From the NCBI GenBank assembly GCA_014191035.1, contig BJGX01000006.1, positions 1 through 59,019 of the forward strand: a stretch of DNA of 59,019 nt. The letters run 5' to 3'. The position numbers and the translations under genes were made by a program. The stretch comes from Candidatus Saccharimonadota bacterium. GTDB taxonomy: Bacteria; Patescibacteriota; Saccharimonadia; CAILAD01; BJGX01. This document shows, in pieces, positions 40,251 to 48,623 of this stretch (positions within the stretch are counted from its first letter, which is position 1; each line of letters begins with the position of its first letter). The notes beneath the pieces are model-generated. The model made no database searches, had not been told where the DNA came from, and was given only the letters and a program-made list of their open reading frames with translations.

Positions 40251-41078
40251 GACCCTGACAATTTCAACGCCATTGGCTTCCAGAATTGTTTGAGCATCGA
40301 GAACAGCATAGCCTTCCTCAAAATAAACCCTCTCAATTCCGGAATAGGCAATCGCTTTGGCGCACCAAGGGCACGGAAACGTAGTTACATAAAGATGCGT
40401 ACCAGATAGGCTTAGGCCAACTTCAGCAGCCATAGCAATAAGGTTGAGTTCAACATGCAAAGCCGTTCCAAGTTCTACGTTTTTGCCAGCCCTAAAGCTA
40501 GAACGCGGATCTCCGTCGTAATAAGCTTGATCGGGCCTTGGAACATGAATGTTATGAACTGCAGGAAGCATCAAGGTGCCGTTTTTGACAATACAGCCAC
40601 CTACTTGACGCCACCAATCCCCACTTCTACTAGCCTCTTTTTTACAAGCTAATATCATCTTACGATCAAATTCCAAACTAGTAATAGCAAAGTTTTCGAC
40701 TGCTTCAGTCTCTTTTAATGATTTCTTCTTATCCCAGCGCAAAAAAACACTTACAAATTCAACTGACTTCTTGTTGTCCAAAAATCTCTTAAAGAATTCA
40801 TGTGAGATTTCTTCGTCTGGCATGACAAAGTCATTATAGCCATCAAGAATTGATAAATCAGTAAGCTCGTAAACATCGCATTCGATTAGGCTGGATCCAC
40901 TAAGAAGCGAGACCATTTGATCTGATTTCAAAGCTCGAACATCTTTACGCAAAGATGGCTCTAGCTCAATAGCTGTACTCGACTCTATTACAAAAACGCT
41001 ATCTACGTTGCCAATTTCTGCTATGAAATTCAAGTAACCATTGTGGATTACCGGAAAATAGAGAATTGCAGCTCTCAT
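40242..41078 (-). CDS. dCMP/cytidine deaminase-like enzyme with an extra N-terminal domain
   Basis: 278 aa. The C-terminal half (about 130-278) is a zinc-dependent cytidine/dCMP deaminase: SGDWWRQVGGCIVKNGTLMLPAVHN, the HxE-type ligand in HVELNLIAM (His-Val-Glu, usually His-Ala-Glu), and the PCPWC ligand pair. dCMP deaminase gives dUMP, the ThyA substrate. The first 120 residues are an additional domain starting RAAILYFPVIHNGYLNFI. Its HNGY pattern recalls the HxGH of nucleotidyltransferases but lacks the second His. It overlaps the upstream cytidylyltransferase-like gene by 4 nt. Confidence 0.78.
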   Translation of the reverse strand: MRAAILYFPVIHNGYLNFIAEIGNVDSVFVIESSTAIELEPSLRKDVRALKSDQMVSLLSGSSLIECDVYELTDLSILDGYNDFVMPDEEISHEFFKRFLDNKKSVEFVSVFLRWDKKKSLKETEAVENFAITSLEFDRKMILACKKEASRSGDWWRQVGGCIVKNGTLMLPAVHNIHVPRPDQAYYDGDPRSSFRAGKNVELGTALHVELNLIAMAAEVGLSLSGTHLYVTTFPCPWCAKAIAYSGIERVYFEEGYAVLDAQTILEANGVEIVRVIK

Positions 41079-41635
41079 TTCATATCCTTTCCTTGGCTCT
41101 GCTTTGAAAGTTTCTCGGCGTCCTCAAGATTAATTTTTCTCACCTTTGCGCTGGTTGATGTCTCAGCCTGCCTTGGCAAAACAATTACTTTTTTACAAAA
41201 AAAGCTTTCAAGCTCAAAAATTTCTTCTTGAGTATAATTGTCTTCTGTGGCGATGAGAACATCAGGCCTAACACATTTGATGAGCTCCCACTTTGCACTG
41301 TTGTGGTACTTAAGAGTAATAATATCAACAGATCTCAAATGTGAGAGAATCTTGACCCTTTCACCCTGAGGATTTACTGGCCTACCCTTGCCTTTGCGTT
41401 GACGAATCTTTTTATCATTATCAACACCAACGATTAGGATGTCTCCGCACTTCTTGGCACTCTCCAGGTATAGAGCATGGCCAATATGGAAAAGGTCAAA
41501 AGAACCAGATGTAAGTACAATCTTGGCACCAAGGCCCTTCAAGTACTCAACTTGCTTTTGCAACTTTTCGTAGTCTGGATAGAAACGAGACTTGAAGTTT
41601 GTCTCATGAGAAAAGTAGCCAAAATCAATCGGCAT
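41075..41635 (-). CDS. Cytidylyltransferase-fold protein (RfaE/TagD-like)
   Basis: A 186-aa nucleotidyltransferase. The motif IVLTSGSFDLFHIGHALYLESAKKCGDILIVGVDND includes the HxGH signature, and KGKGRPVNPQGERVKILSHLRSVD follows as in HldE/TagD/FAD-synthetase relatives. The first 35 residues are an extra leader. The family couples a phosphate ester to CMP or AMP; no heptose or teichoic-acid genes are nearby, so the substrate is open. GGAGG precedes its ATG. It is transcribed with the deaminase and probably serves the same nucleotide pathway. Confidence 0.8.
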   Translation of the reverse strand: MPIDFGYFSHETNFKSRFYPDYEKLQKQVEYLKGLGAKIVLTSGSFDLFHIGHALYLESAKKCGDILIVGVDNDKKIRQRKGKGRPVNPQGERVKILSHLRSVDIITLKYHNSAKWELIKCVRPDVLIATEDNYTQEEIFELESFFCKKVIVLPRQAETSTSAKVRKINLEDAEKLSKQSQGKDMK

Positions 41636-41699
41636 TTATCCTCCACTTGTCTAGGAACTGTCTCAATCATACCAGACAATAACCGATAATAAAGCATAA

Positions 41700-41729
41700 T
41701 AAAAAAGCCCGACGTCATCGAGCTTTTTT
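41700..41729 (-). terminator. Terminator after rplA
   Basis: Minus strand AAAAAAGCtCGA, loop TGACG, TCGgGCTTTTTT; stem with a U tract 20 bp after the rplA stop. Confidence 0.85.
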
Positions 41730-41749
41730 ATAAAAATTGTTTGTTTGAG

Positions 41750-42655
41750 TTATTTTGACTCTTTAAGAGCTTCTGATGTATCAATTTTAATACTCGGACT
41801 CATACTTGAATTTACGAATGCGTTTCGAATAAACACACCCTTTACACCACTTGGCTTGGAGCCTGATAGAGATTTTACAACTGCCTTAATATTTGAGTAT
41901 AAGTCTTCTGTTTTGAAACTTACTTTACCAAATGCAACATGAACTACGCCATTGGCATCGTTTTTAATTTCAACTTTACCTTTTTTAAACTCTTCGGTTG
42001 CTTTAGCCGGATCCGCAGTAACTGTTCCATTCTTTGGTGAAGGCATTAAACCTTTTGGTCCAAGAACCTTAGCTAGCTTTCCAAGTTCCGCCATTTTATC
42101 TGGGGCGGCTATAAGAACATCAAAGCTAATTTTTTCTTTTGCAATGTCTTTTATTAACATATCTGCATCAACCATGTCAGCGCCTACTTTTTTAGCTGCT
42201 TCTGATTCTTTATCTCCAGCAATTACTGCAACCTTCACTGCCTTACCGGTTCCGGCTGGAAGTGAAGTAGAAGTTCTAACTATTTGATCGGCCTGCCTTG
42301 GGTCGATATTAAGAGTTACGTGAATTTCAGCTGTTGCATCAAATTTGGTTTTGGAAATTTTTGGAAGCAGTTCTACTGCTTCACTTAGGCTGTAAAGTCT
42401 AGCAGGATCAATTAGTTCACGGGCAGCTTTTTGGTTCTTTGAGTATTTTTTAACTCTTGGGGCTTGCTTTATTTTCTTTGCAAGCTCTTTATCAGCACTA
42501 TCTTTCTTAGCCTTTTTGACTTCCTTTTCTGCTTCTTCGGCCTGAGCCTTAGCGCTTCTTTTACCAGCTTTGGCTGTTTTTGCTTCAACTTCAGGCTTTG
42601 AGTCTTCAGCAACTTCTTCCTTTAATTCTTCTTTAGATTTCTTTTCTTCTGCCAT
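41750..42655 (-). CDS. rplA: 50S ribosomal protein L1 with long N-terminal extension
   Basis: About 301 aa, where L1 is usually 225-235 aa. The first 70 residues are Lys/Glu/Ala-rich, low-complexity and likely disordered. From RVKKYSKNQKAARELID the sequence is ordinary L1, with KGLMPSPKNGTVT and GVKGVFIRNAFVNSSM. The start at 42655 is chosen because AAAGGAGAA lies 4-5 nt before it; the TTG at 42676 overlaps that region. It follows rplK in the secE-nusG-rplK-rplA run. Confidence 0.95.
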   Translation of the reverse strand: MAEEKKSKEELKEEVAEDSKPEVEAKTAKAGKRSAKAQAEEAEKEVKKAKKDSADKELAKKIKQAPRVKKYSKNQKAARELIDPARLYSLSEAVELLPKISKTKFDATAEIHVTLNIDPRQADQIVRTSTSLPAGTGKAVKVAVIAGDKESEAAKKVGADMVDADMLIKDIAKEKISFDVLIAAPDKMAELGKLAKVLGPKGLMPSPKNGTVTADPAKATEEFKKGKVEIKNDANGVVHVAFGKVSFKTEDLYSNIKAVVKSLSGSKPSGVKGVFIRNAFVNSSMSPSIKIDTSEALKESK

Positions 42656-42714
42656 ATCTTCTCCTTTCGTGGTCAAGCTCCAAAATTATTGGATCCCACA
42701 TCTAGGTTAATAAT

Positions 42715-43143
42715 TTATTCTACTTCAACGCCCATTGATCGAGCGGTGCCTGCAATGATCTTTTTAGCTGCTTCGATATCATTAGCATTCAGATCAGGCA
42801 TTTTCTTTTCTGCAATTTCTGTAAGTTGAACCTGGGTAAGCTTACCAACTTTTTCCTTATTTGGAACACCTGAAGCTTTTTTCAGCTTAAGAGCTTCTTT
42901 TATCAATACTTTTGCAGGTGTACCTTTGATTACAAACTCCATTGATTTGTCTTCAAAAATAGTCACAACCACTGGGGTTGGCTGACCTTTTCGGTCTTGG
43001 GTCTGCTCGTTAAAAGGATTGATAAAGTCCATCATATTAACTCCATGCTGACCAAGAGATGAGCCAACAGGTGGAGCTGGAGTTGCTTGCCCACCCATAA
43101 TTACCATTTTAACTTTAGCTTGTACTTTTTTTGCTTCTGCCAT
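42715..43143 (-). CDS. rplK: 50S ribosomal protein L11
   Basis: A 142-aa protein with the standard features KMVIMGGQATPAPPVGSSLGQHGVNMMDFINPFNEQT and the C-terminal rRNA-binding domain ending KIIAGTARSMGVEVE. It forms the GTPase-associated centre. It precedes rplA on the same strand by 60 bp. Confidence 0.97.
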   Translation of the reverse strand: MAEAKKVQAKVKMVIMGGQATPAPPVGSSLGQHGVNMMDFINPFNEQTQDRKGQPTPVVVTIFEDKSMEFVIKGTPAKVLIKEALKLKKASGVPNKEKVGKLTQVQLTEIAEKKMPDLNANDIEAAKKIIAGTARSMGVEVE

Positions 43144-43155
43144 AATAAATCCTTT

Positions 43156-43689
43156 CTAGATCTTCTTAACCTGAAGTGAATCAAGTTCTACGGGGGTTTC
43201 ACGACCAAACATACTTACAAGAACTTTAATCTTGCCTTTCTGTTCATCAATTTCATTTACTTGTCCGTCAAAACCTTTAAACGGTCCGTCGGTGATGTTT
43301 ACTGTTTCGCCGATTTTAAAATCAATACTATAAAGTGGTTCATCTATACCCATGCGTCTCTGAATTGACTTAACTTCTTCTTCGCTTAGTGGCGAAGGTG
43401 TTGTGCTGGTACCTACGAACCCCGTTACATTTGGGGTATTTCGAACTACAAACCAAGAGTCTTCGGTTACTAGCATTTGAACCATTATGTAGCCTGGGAA
43501 AATTTTACGCTCAACGGTACGTCGGCGACCATTTTTTATTTCTATCTGCTTCTCTTTAGGTACGATAACATCAAAAATCTTGTCTTTCATATCAAGTGAA
43601 TCTATTCGCTGTTTAAGCGCTTCGGCTACTTGATCTTCATAACCCGAATATGTATGAATAACGTACCAATATTTTTGTACTTCTGTCAT
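43156..43689 (-). CDS. nusG: Transcription antitermination factor NusG
   Basis: A 177-aa NusG. The N-terminal domain reads WYVIHTYSGYEDQVAEALKQR and FPGYIMVQMLVTEDSWFVVRNTPNVTGFVG. The C-terminal KOW domain is GETVNITDGPFKGFDGQVNEID. It binds RNA polymerase and couples to ribosomes. The gene abuts secE, with the stop of secE directly before its start. Confidence 0.97.
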   Translation of the reverse strand: MTEVQKYWYVIHTYSGYEDQVAEALKQRIDSLDMKDKIFDVIVPKEKQIEIKNGRRRTVERKIFPGYIMVQMLVTEDSWFVVRNTPNVTGFVGTSTTPSPLSEEEVKSIQRRMGIDEPLYSIDFKIGETVNITDGPFKGFDGQVNEIDEQKGKIKVLVSMFGRETPVELDSLQVKKI

Positions 43690-43881
43690 TTAAGGAATCC
43701 TTAAAATTAATGTTTTGAGCGCAGTCCTCCATCCGGCATCAAGGGCTGTTAGTGCTAATCCTAGCACCAACGACACCACTATAATCAATAGTGTTAACTG
43801 TAAAGCCTGTTTTCTTGTTGGCCAAACAACCTTCTGCAATTCTGCTATTGAATTTTTGATGTAGTTTGTAAATCCGCGCAT
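43690..43881 (-). CDS. secE: Preprotein translocase subunit SecE
   Basis: 63 aa with an N-terminal amphipathic helix (NYIKNSIAELQKVVWPTRKQA, with the conserved VxWPTR) and one transmembrane helix (LTLLIIVVSLVLGLALTAL). It stabilises SecY in the translocon. There is no Shine-Dalgarno sequence. It is first in the secE-nusG-rplK-rplA operon. Confidence 0.95.
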   Translation of the reverse strand: MRGFTNYIKNSIAELQKVVWPTRKQALQLTLLIIVVSLVLGLALTALDAGWRTALKTLILRIP

Positions 43882-43894
43882 TGTTTTAATCTAA

Positions 43895-43949
43895 AAAAGC
43901 CTTTCGGCCTTTGGTTACTATTTTAACCAATAATTGGCCTTTTTGTCAA
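43895..43949 (-). promoter_or_regulatory. secE-nusG-rplKA promoter with 5'-end hairpin
   Basis: Minus strand TTGACA (43944-43949), an 18-base spacer and TAAAAT (43920-43925). The transcript should start near 43912 and immediately fold a small hairpin AAAGGCC-GAA-AGGCTTT (43895-43913) followed by a U run. This looks like an attenuator or a 5' cap-like stabiliser. Confidence 0.65.
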
Positions 43950-43952
43950 TAA

Positions 43953-45134
43953 TTAGTTGGGTTTAGGTATATTTATTTTAACTGTATCTGGCAATGAATT
44001 CCATATATTCACAAGAAATTCTGATATTTCGGATGAGAAAAGAAAGCCAATTGCAAAATAAGAAATTAAAGCAATAAGGATAATTATAATTAATATCCAA
44101 AAAGCAAAATAGTCACTATCGTGATCTGCATAAAAACTTAATCTAGTCATATGCTTTTCATAATTTTCTAAAGAAGACCAATAACCAACGCTAAAAGCGG
44201 CCCAGCAAGACCACAAAATATAAATTAACGCCGAATATATAGATAAATAGCCAATATTTGTGGCAACGGACTCTGAGTTAATTAATAAATTAATCAATAA
44301 GTACGCCAGATAGGAGCAAAGTAAAGTTATTATTACAAATATTAAAATCCACAAAAAAGATTGTAAAAATGATCTTACTGGATGCTTAAAAGCCTGGCCA
44401 AGAGAAATAGTAAACTTCTTTTTTTGAATGTCCAGACCGATAGCAGATGAGGCTTGTAGAGTAAATCTAAATTTTACATATAGTGTATAGATAATCACTA
44501 TAAAAATACTGCTTAAAATATACAAAGTTATTTGGTTCGTTAAAGAACCGTAGCCCAAAATAAAACTGCAATAAATTAACAAACAAAACATCATAAAGAA
44601 GAATATAAAAACTAATTTTCTTTGTATTTTTGCAAGAACCAATGTCCCTGTGTTTTTTAAAGCTTCATTTATATTTCTAAGTGCAGTCGATTTTCTATGG
44701 TCGATTTTTTGAAAGTTATATCTCATTAAAGCAGAAACAACAAAAGTATCAAATAGCCAGCTGAGGATAAGAAGAACAATAATTGCAAGTCCATAGGCAA
44801 CGAACTGAAAAGTATTTTGTGGTGTTAATATAGACTTAATGCTTGATAAAATTTGATCTGGCTTTAAGACCAATAGATATCTTAATTCGAAATAAACTAA
44901 AGGTATAAAAATAAAAAATAACGGCTTAAAAGAAAAAAGACTTCTTAAAAAAGAAAACATAAAAATCGAGCTATCAAAAATAGTTTTTATCCCATTGAAT
45001 AAGCCAAAACCTAAGCCTATGGTCAATTTCTTGGTTCTTGTGTTTTTTCTATCTTGCCTTGGAACCCGATAAATTTGCTTAGTTTTTTTAGGCTTATTGT
45101 TTTTTGAAATTTTAACAATATCAATATTTCTCAT
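43953..45134 (-). CDS. Polytopic membrane protein of unknown function, downstream of crtB
   Basis: A 393-aa integral membrane protein with a basic 40-residue N-terminus (KKTKQIYRVPRQDRKNTRTKK) and about seven hydrophobic helices; the two long ones near the middle (VLAKIQRKLVFIFFFMMFC and LTNQITLYILSSIFIVIIYTL) flank a polar loop. There is no enzymatic motif that I recognise. It lies 35 bp after crtB on the same strand. It might be a carotenoid transport or membrane-organisation protein, as corynebacterial clusters carry an unrelated transporter, but that is inference from context only. Confidence 0.6.
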   Translation of the reverse strand: MRNIDIVKISKNNKPKKTKQIYRVPRQDRKNTRTKKLTIGLGFGLFNGIKTIFDSSIFMFSFLRSLFSFKPLFFIFIPLVYFELRYLLVLKPDQILSSIKSILTPQNTFQFVAYGLAIIVLLILSWLFDTFVVSALMRYNFQKIDHRKSTALRNINEALKNTGTLVLAKIQRKLVFIFFFMMFCLLIYCSFILGYGSLTNQITLYILSSIFIVIIYTLYVKFRFTLQASSAIGLDIQKKKFTISLGQAFKHPVRSFLQSFLWILIFVIITLLCSYLAYLLINLLINSESVATNIGYLSIYSALIYILWSCWAAFSVGYWSSLENYEKHMTRLSFYADHDSDYFAFWILIIIILIALISYFAIGFLFSSEISEFLVNIWNSLPDTVKINIPKPN

Positions 45135-45169
45135 AAAGCTTGTGTTTATTATAGGTTAAAAGAAAGAAA

Positions 45170-46009
45170 CTAACTAGCCAATGACTTCTTAATTTTAACT
45201 GAAGTAAAGATTCTTATTTTTTGAGATTTGCTCAAACTAATTCTGCCATTTACTAAATCTTGAACTGGCGTTTTAGACATTTGATTGTTTAGGGCTGAAA
45301 AATATTTAAAAGCTAACTCTACACCAAATCGACTTGAGACTGGTAATTTTCTTAGAGCAGGCTTTGCTATTGATAAGTCCTTCTTGATGTCTGTAATTAT
45401 TTCTTTTTTGTCGAGCTCACTAAAGTGGCGAATATTTTTGCCTGGAAAGTATAGGCGTCCAAGCCCTGAAGAATCGGCGTTTAAATCTCTTAAAAAATTT
45501 ATCTTTTGAAAGGCCGCCCCTAAAGCTTTTGCGGCAGGTAAAAGAGAATTGTAGTTTTTCTTATTGCCATTAACAAAAACCATTAAACACATAAGTCCTA
45601 CTACTTCCGCAGAGCCATAAATATAAGTTTTATACTCTTCCAAAGAGTAAGATTTCTTCTTGATATCCATCTTCATACTTCTTAAAAAAGCCTCTACAAG
45701 ATCTAAAGGAATATCGTACTTACGAACAACCGATGCAAAGCTGTGCACTATAGGATTTACACTAAATCCACTCTTAATCGCTCTTTTATAGTCATTGGAC
45801 AGCTCATTGATGTACATTTCCATTCCTCTTGGCCGCCAGCTATCTACTATCTCATCTGCAATTCTAACAAAGCCATAAATTGCATATATCGAATCTGCCA
45901 CTTCAGGACTTAAAAGACTAGTGGCCGAAGAAAAAGAACTCGAATATGTCTCAGTAATATCTTTGCTGACTTTCAAACTTATTTTTTCATAGAGCTGAAT
46001 ATTTAACAT
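45170..46009 (-). CDS. crtB: Phytoene synthase CrtB
   Basis: A 279-aa head-to-head prenyl synthase that joins two GGPP into phytoene. Aspartate-rich motifs are in FVRIADEIVDS and NFLRDLNADSSGLGRLYFPG, and GSAEVVGLMCLMVF is the squalene/phytoene synthase signature. The start is 1 nt after the crtE stop. The sequence is compact (usual 290-310 aa) but complete. It sits third in the crtI-crtE-crtB unit. Confidence 0.94.
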   Translation of the reverse strand: MLNIQLYEKISLKVSKDITETYSSSFSSATSLLSPEVADSIYAIYGFVRIADEIVDSWRPRGMEMYINELSNDYKRAIKSGFSVNPIVHSFASVVRKYDIPLDLVEAFLRSMKMDIKKKSYSLEEYKTYIYGSAEVVGLMCLMVFVNGNKKNYNSLLPAAKALGAAFQKINFLRDLNADSSGLGRLYFPGKNIRHFSELDKKEIITDIKKDLSIAKPALRKLPVSSRFGVELAFKYFSALNNQMSKTPVQDLVNGRISLSKSQKIRIFTSVKIKKSLAS

Positions 46010-46010
46010 T

Positions 46011-47108
46011 TTATTTCTTCCTTACAACGCAGTAATGAGAAAACGCAATTAAGATTGATTTTGTATCTTTATCTATTTGCATCTCATCAATAATCCCGAG
46101 GGCCTTTTGCAGATGATCTTCCGCAGCCACCACTGCTTTAGCTTGAGCCCCACATTCTTTAAGTATTGAGCGCACTAACTTAACGTCATCTGCGGAAATG
46201 TGTTCTTTACCCAACCTAGTGCTTATAGCCTTCCATTCCAGCGGAGAGGCCAGCTTCTTAGCATAGTACATTAATAAAGTCTGTTTTCCTTCACGAATAT
46301 CTGATCCAACTGGCTTGCCGGTTTGTCTTGAAGAGCCAAACATACCTAATAGGTCGTCGGCTATCTGAAAAGCCTTACCTAATTCGGCCCCAAAATCAGC
46401 GAAGGTGTTCATTAGTTTTTTGTCCCCTTCGGCAGCGATTACGCCAAGCTGCAAGGGTGAGGTTACAGTGTATTGTGCAGTTTTATAATAATTAACTTTT
46501 TCTATTTTGTTTAAATTTAAATCTCCTCTTATGCTAGACATTACATCGAGCTGCTGGCCAGCACCTGTTTCAAATAGAACTTTTTGGAAATGCGCCATCA
46601 TTTCAAAAATAACCTCTTTTTCGAAATCAAGCTTTGTTAGTACCTCAAAAGTAAAAAATTCATTTAGCTCCCCCGCCAATATAGCTATTGCTTCGGCGGT
46701 GTGCCTGGCATTATTTTCAGGTAATTGCTTTTTGAATCTTTTGAAATAAACGCCTGTCATATTAGCGCCACCATAGCGAGTCATGTCTCCATCCATAACA
46801 TCATCGTGTATTAAGACAAAGTTATGAAAAATCTCTAAAGACAGGGAGGCGTCTAGGGCCGCCTCAAAATCTGTTCCTCCTGCCGCCTTATATCCCAAGA
46901 GCATTAATGTTGGCCTTAGTCTTTTGCCACCTCTTTGAATAAACTTTTTCATATCCAATAAAAGTTTTTCGTAGATGGGGTCAATTTTTTTAGCCTCAGC
47001 AATCTTAAGGTTAAAAAACTTCTCTAGCCTTTTATCTATCTCTTTGGATACGTAGTTGTTGAGCTCTGTTAGCTCACGTAAATTTTTAATTTCGTTATTA
47101 TTTTGCAT
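46011..47108 (-). CDS. crtE: Geranylgeranyl diphosphate synthase-type polyprenyl synthetase
   Basis: A 365-aa trans-isoprenyl diphosphate synthase. The first aspartate-rich motif is VLIHDDVMDGD (DDxxD) and the second is FQIADDLLGMFG (DDLLG in place of DDILD). KRLRPTLMLLGYKAAGG is the IPP-binding region. Context between crtI and crtB makes GGPP the likely product, although chain length cannot be read off safely. It overlaps crtI by 11 nt. IPP/DMAPP synthesis genes are not in the window. Confidence 0.9.
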   Translation of the reverse strand: MQNNNEIKNLRELTELNNYVSKEIDKRLEKFFNLKIAEAKKIDPIYEKLLLDMKKFIQRGGKRLRPTLMLLGYKAAGGTDFEAALDASLSLEIFHNFVLIHDDVMDGDMTRYGGANMTGVYFKRFKKQLPENNARHTAEAIAILAGELNEFFTFEVLTKLDFEKEVIFEMMAHFQKVLFETGAGQQLDVMSSIRGDLNLNKIEKVNYYKTAQYTVTSPLQLGVIAAEGDKKLMNTFADFGAELGKAFQIADDLLGMFGSSRQTGKPVGSDIREGKQTLLMYYAKKLASPLEWKAISTRLGKEHISADDVKLVRSILKECGAQAKAVVAAEDHLQKALGIIDEMQIDKDTKSILIAFSHYCVVRKK

Positions 47109-48612
47109 CGCTTAATATTCTCTCGGTAACTAACTTGGCACTCAAAGTTACCATAGGTATTCCTCCACCTGGGTAAGTGCTTGCGCCTACAAAGTAAAGA
47201 TTCTTTATATCCTTGCTTTTGTTATGGGGCCTAAAATATCCGGACTGAAAAAAGTGATGACTGAGCCCAAAAGCGGAACCTACGTGTAGGTTATATTTCT
47301 TTTTAAAATCTTCAGGTGTAAATACTGATTCGACCTTAATTTTCTTCTCTATATCTAAATCAAACTCTGTCTTAAGTCTTGAAATAACCTGCTTTTTAAG
47401 TCTTTTAATGCCTTTTTCCCAATTAACTTTTGAGTCAAGATTTGGAACAGGCACTAGGACATAAAATACGCTCTTTCCTTTTGGAGCCAATGTTGGATCA
47501 GTCTTTGTGGGAATATAAGTGTAAAAAGAAGGGTCTTTGGGTAGTTTTTTCTTATGAAATATTTCTTCTAAATTACCCTTAAAATCTTTACATAAATACA
47601 CATTATGATGCAGCATCTGTTCGCATGGGTCATCGACACCCCAATAAAATAGTAGAGCAGAACTTGCTTGCTTGTAATTTTCTAATTTCTGGTTAGGTGA
47701 TGAGGGTCGATGTTTTTCGGCGATTAGTTCTTTTTGTGCATAGACCAAGTCTGCGTTAGCAACTATGGTATTTGCGCTAACTACTCTACCCTTTTTTAAT
47801 CTTACGCCAACTGCTTTTTTGTCTTTAATAATTATTTCCTCTACAGATGAAGAGGTTAAAATTTCACCACCCAAATCCTTTACGAGCTTTTCCATGGCCA
47901 TCGAAAGAGAGTACATGCCTCCTTTTGGATACCAAATACCCAGCCCCGTCTCCATATAGCTAACCATACTGTAGACCGCGGGGGCTTCATGTGGACTAAC
48001 TCCCAAATACATACTCTGGAAGCTAAATAGCTGCCTTAATCTTTCATCTTTAAAATAATAAGCCACAAAATCATACAACTTACTCAAACCCCTTCTCTTA
48101 AGAAGTTGAGCACCGCTTACAGGATTAATAAAGTCTGTTATACGTCTAAAGTTTCTATCTATAAAACTTTTTCTTGAAATCCTATACATTGCCGAAACAT
48201 CAGAGAAAAACTTAAAAAACTGCTCTGGTCCCTTTGGATCAAACTTTTCTAGTTCTGAGCTAAACTTTGGAAGATTACTGCTTACTGTAATTTTAGTTTT
48301 GTCTGCAAAGGCGACTCTGTAGTTTGGTTCCAATTGAAGAAGGGTGATGTAATCATCGAAATTTTTGCCACAATATTTGAATGTGTCATATAGAACATCT
48401 GTCATCATCAGTAGAGTTGGGCCCATATCGAAAGTGTAGCCTTTCTTTTCAATGCGGTTGGCTCTACCGCCCACTTTGTCTTCTTTTTCTATAACGGTAA
48501 CTTTGTACCCATTCTTAAGAAGTCTCGCAGCAGTACAAAGACCACCAATGCCACCTCCGACAATTATTGCAGATTTTTGTGAATTATTTTCCATAGATTT
48601 ATAAACTATCAT
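47098..48612 (-). CDS. crtI: Phytoene desaturase CrtI
   Basis: About 504 aa (ATG at 48594 giving MENNSQKS is an equally good or better start). The FAD-binding dinucleotide fold reads AIIVGGGIGGLCTAARLLKNGYKVTVIEKEDKVGGR, and the C-terminal FYFVGASTYPGGGIPMV-like end (NLYFVGASTYPGGGIPMV) is the CrtI hallmark. It desaturates phytoene, probably to lycopene. It is divergent from crtYc with overlapping promoters; leader very short. Confidence 0.95.
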   Translation of the reverse strand: MIVYKSMENNSQKSAIIVGGGIGGLCTAARLLKNGYKVTVIEKEDKVGGRANRIEKKGYTFDMGPTLLMMTDVLYDTFKYCGKNFDDYITLLQLEPNYRVAFADKTKITVSSNLPKFSSELEKFDPKGPEQFFKFFSDVSAMYRISRKSFIDRNFRRITDFINPVSGAQLLKRRGLSKLYDFVAYYFKDERLRQLFSFQSMYLGVSPHEAPAVYSMVSYMETGLGIWYPKGGMYSLSMAMEKLVKDLGGEILTSSSVEEIIIKDKKAVGVRLKKGRVVSANTIVANADLVYAQKELIAEKHRPSSPNQKLENYKQASSALLFYWGVDDPCEQMLHHNVYLCKDFKGNLEEIFHKKKLPKDPSFYTYIPTKTDPTLAPKGKSVFYVLVPVPNLDSKVNWEKGIKRLKKQVISRLKTEFDLDIEKKIKVESVFTPEDFKKKYNLHVGSAFGLSHHFFQSGYFRPHNKSKDIKNLYFVGASTYPGGGIPMVTLSAKLVTERILSDAK

Positions 48613-48623
48613 ATAATAATACT
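48608..48623. promoter_or_regulatory. Overlapping divergent crtI / crtYc -10 elements
   Basis: Plus strand TATAAT (48612-48617) lies 6 nt before the crtYc GTG start, predicting a leaderless mRNA. Minus strand TATGAT (48608-48613) lies 13 nt before the crtI ATG at 48594. The two -10 elements overlap by 2 bp, so the two halves of the pathway may be alternately expressed or jointly controlled. The -35 elements are weak. Confidence 0.5.

Noticed and set aside
41075-41635. Heptose/LPS synthesis gene (HldE/RfaE)
   Set aside because: The nucleotidyltransferase fold is shared by many enzymes, and no heptose or LPS gene is nearby. The deaminase/thymidylate context fits a nucleotide role better.
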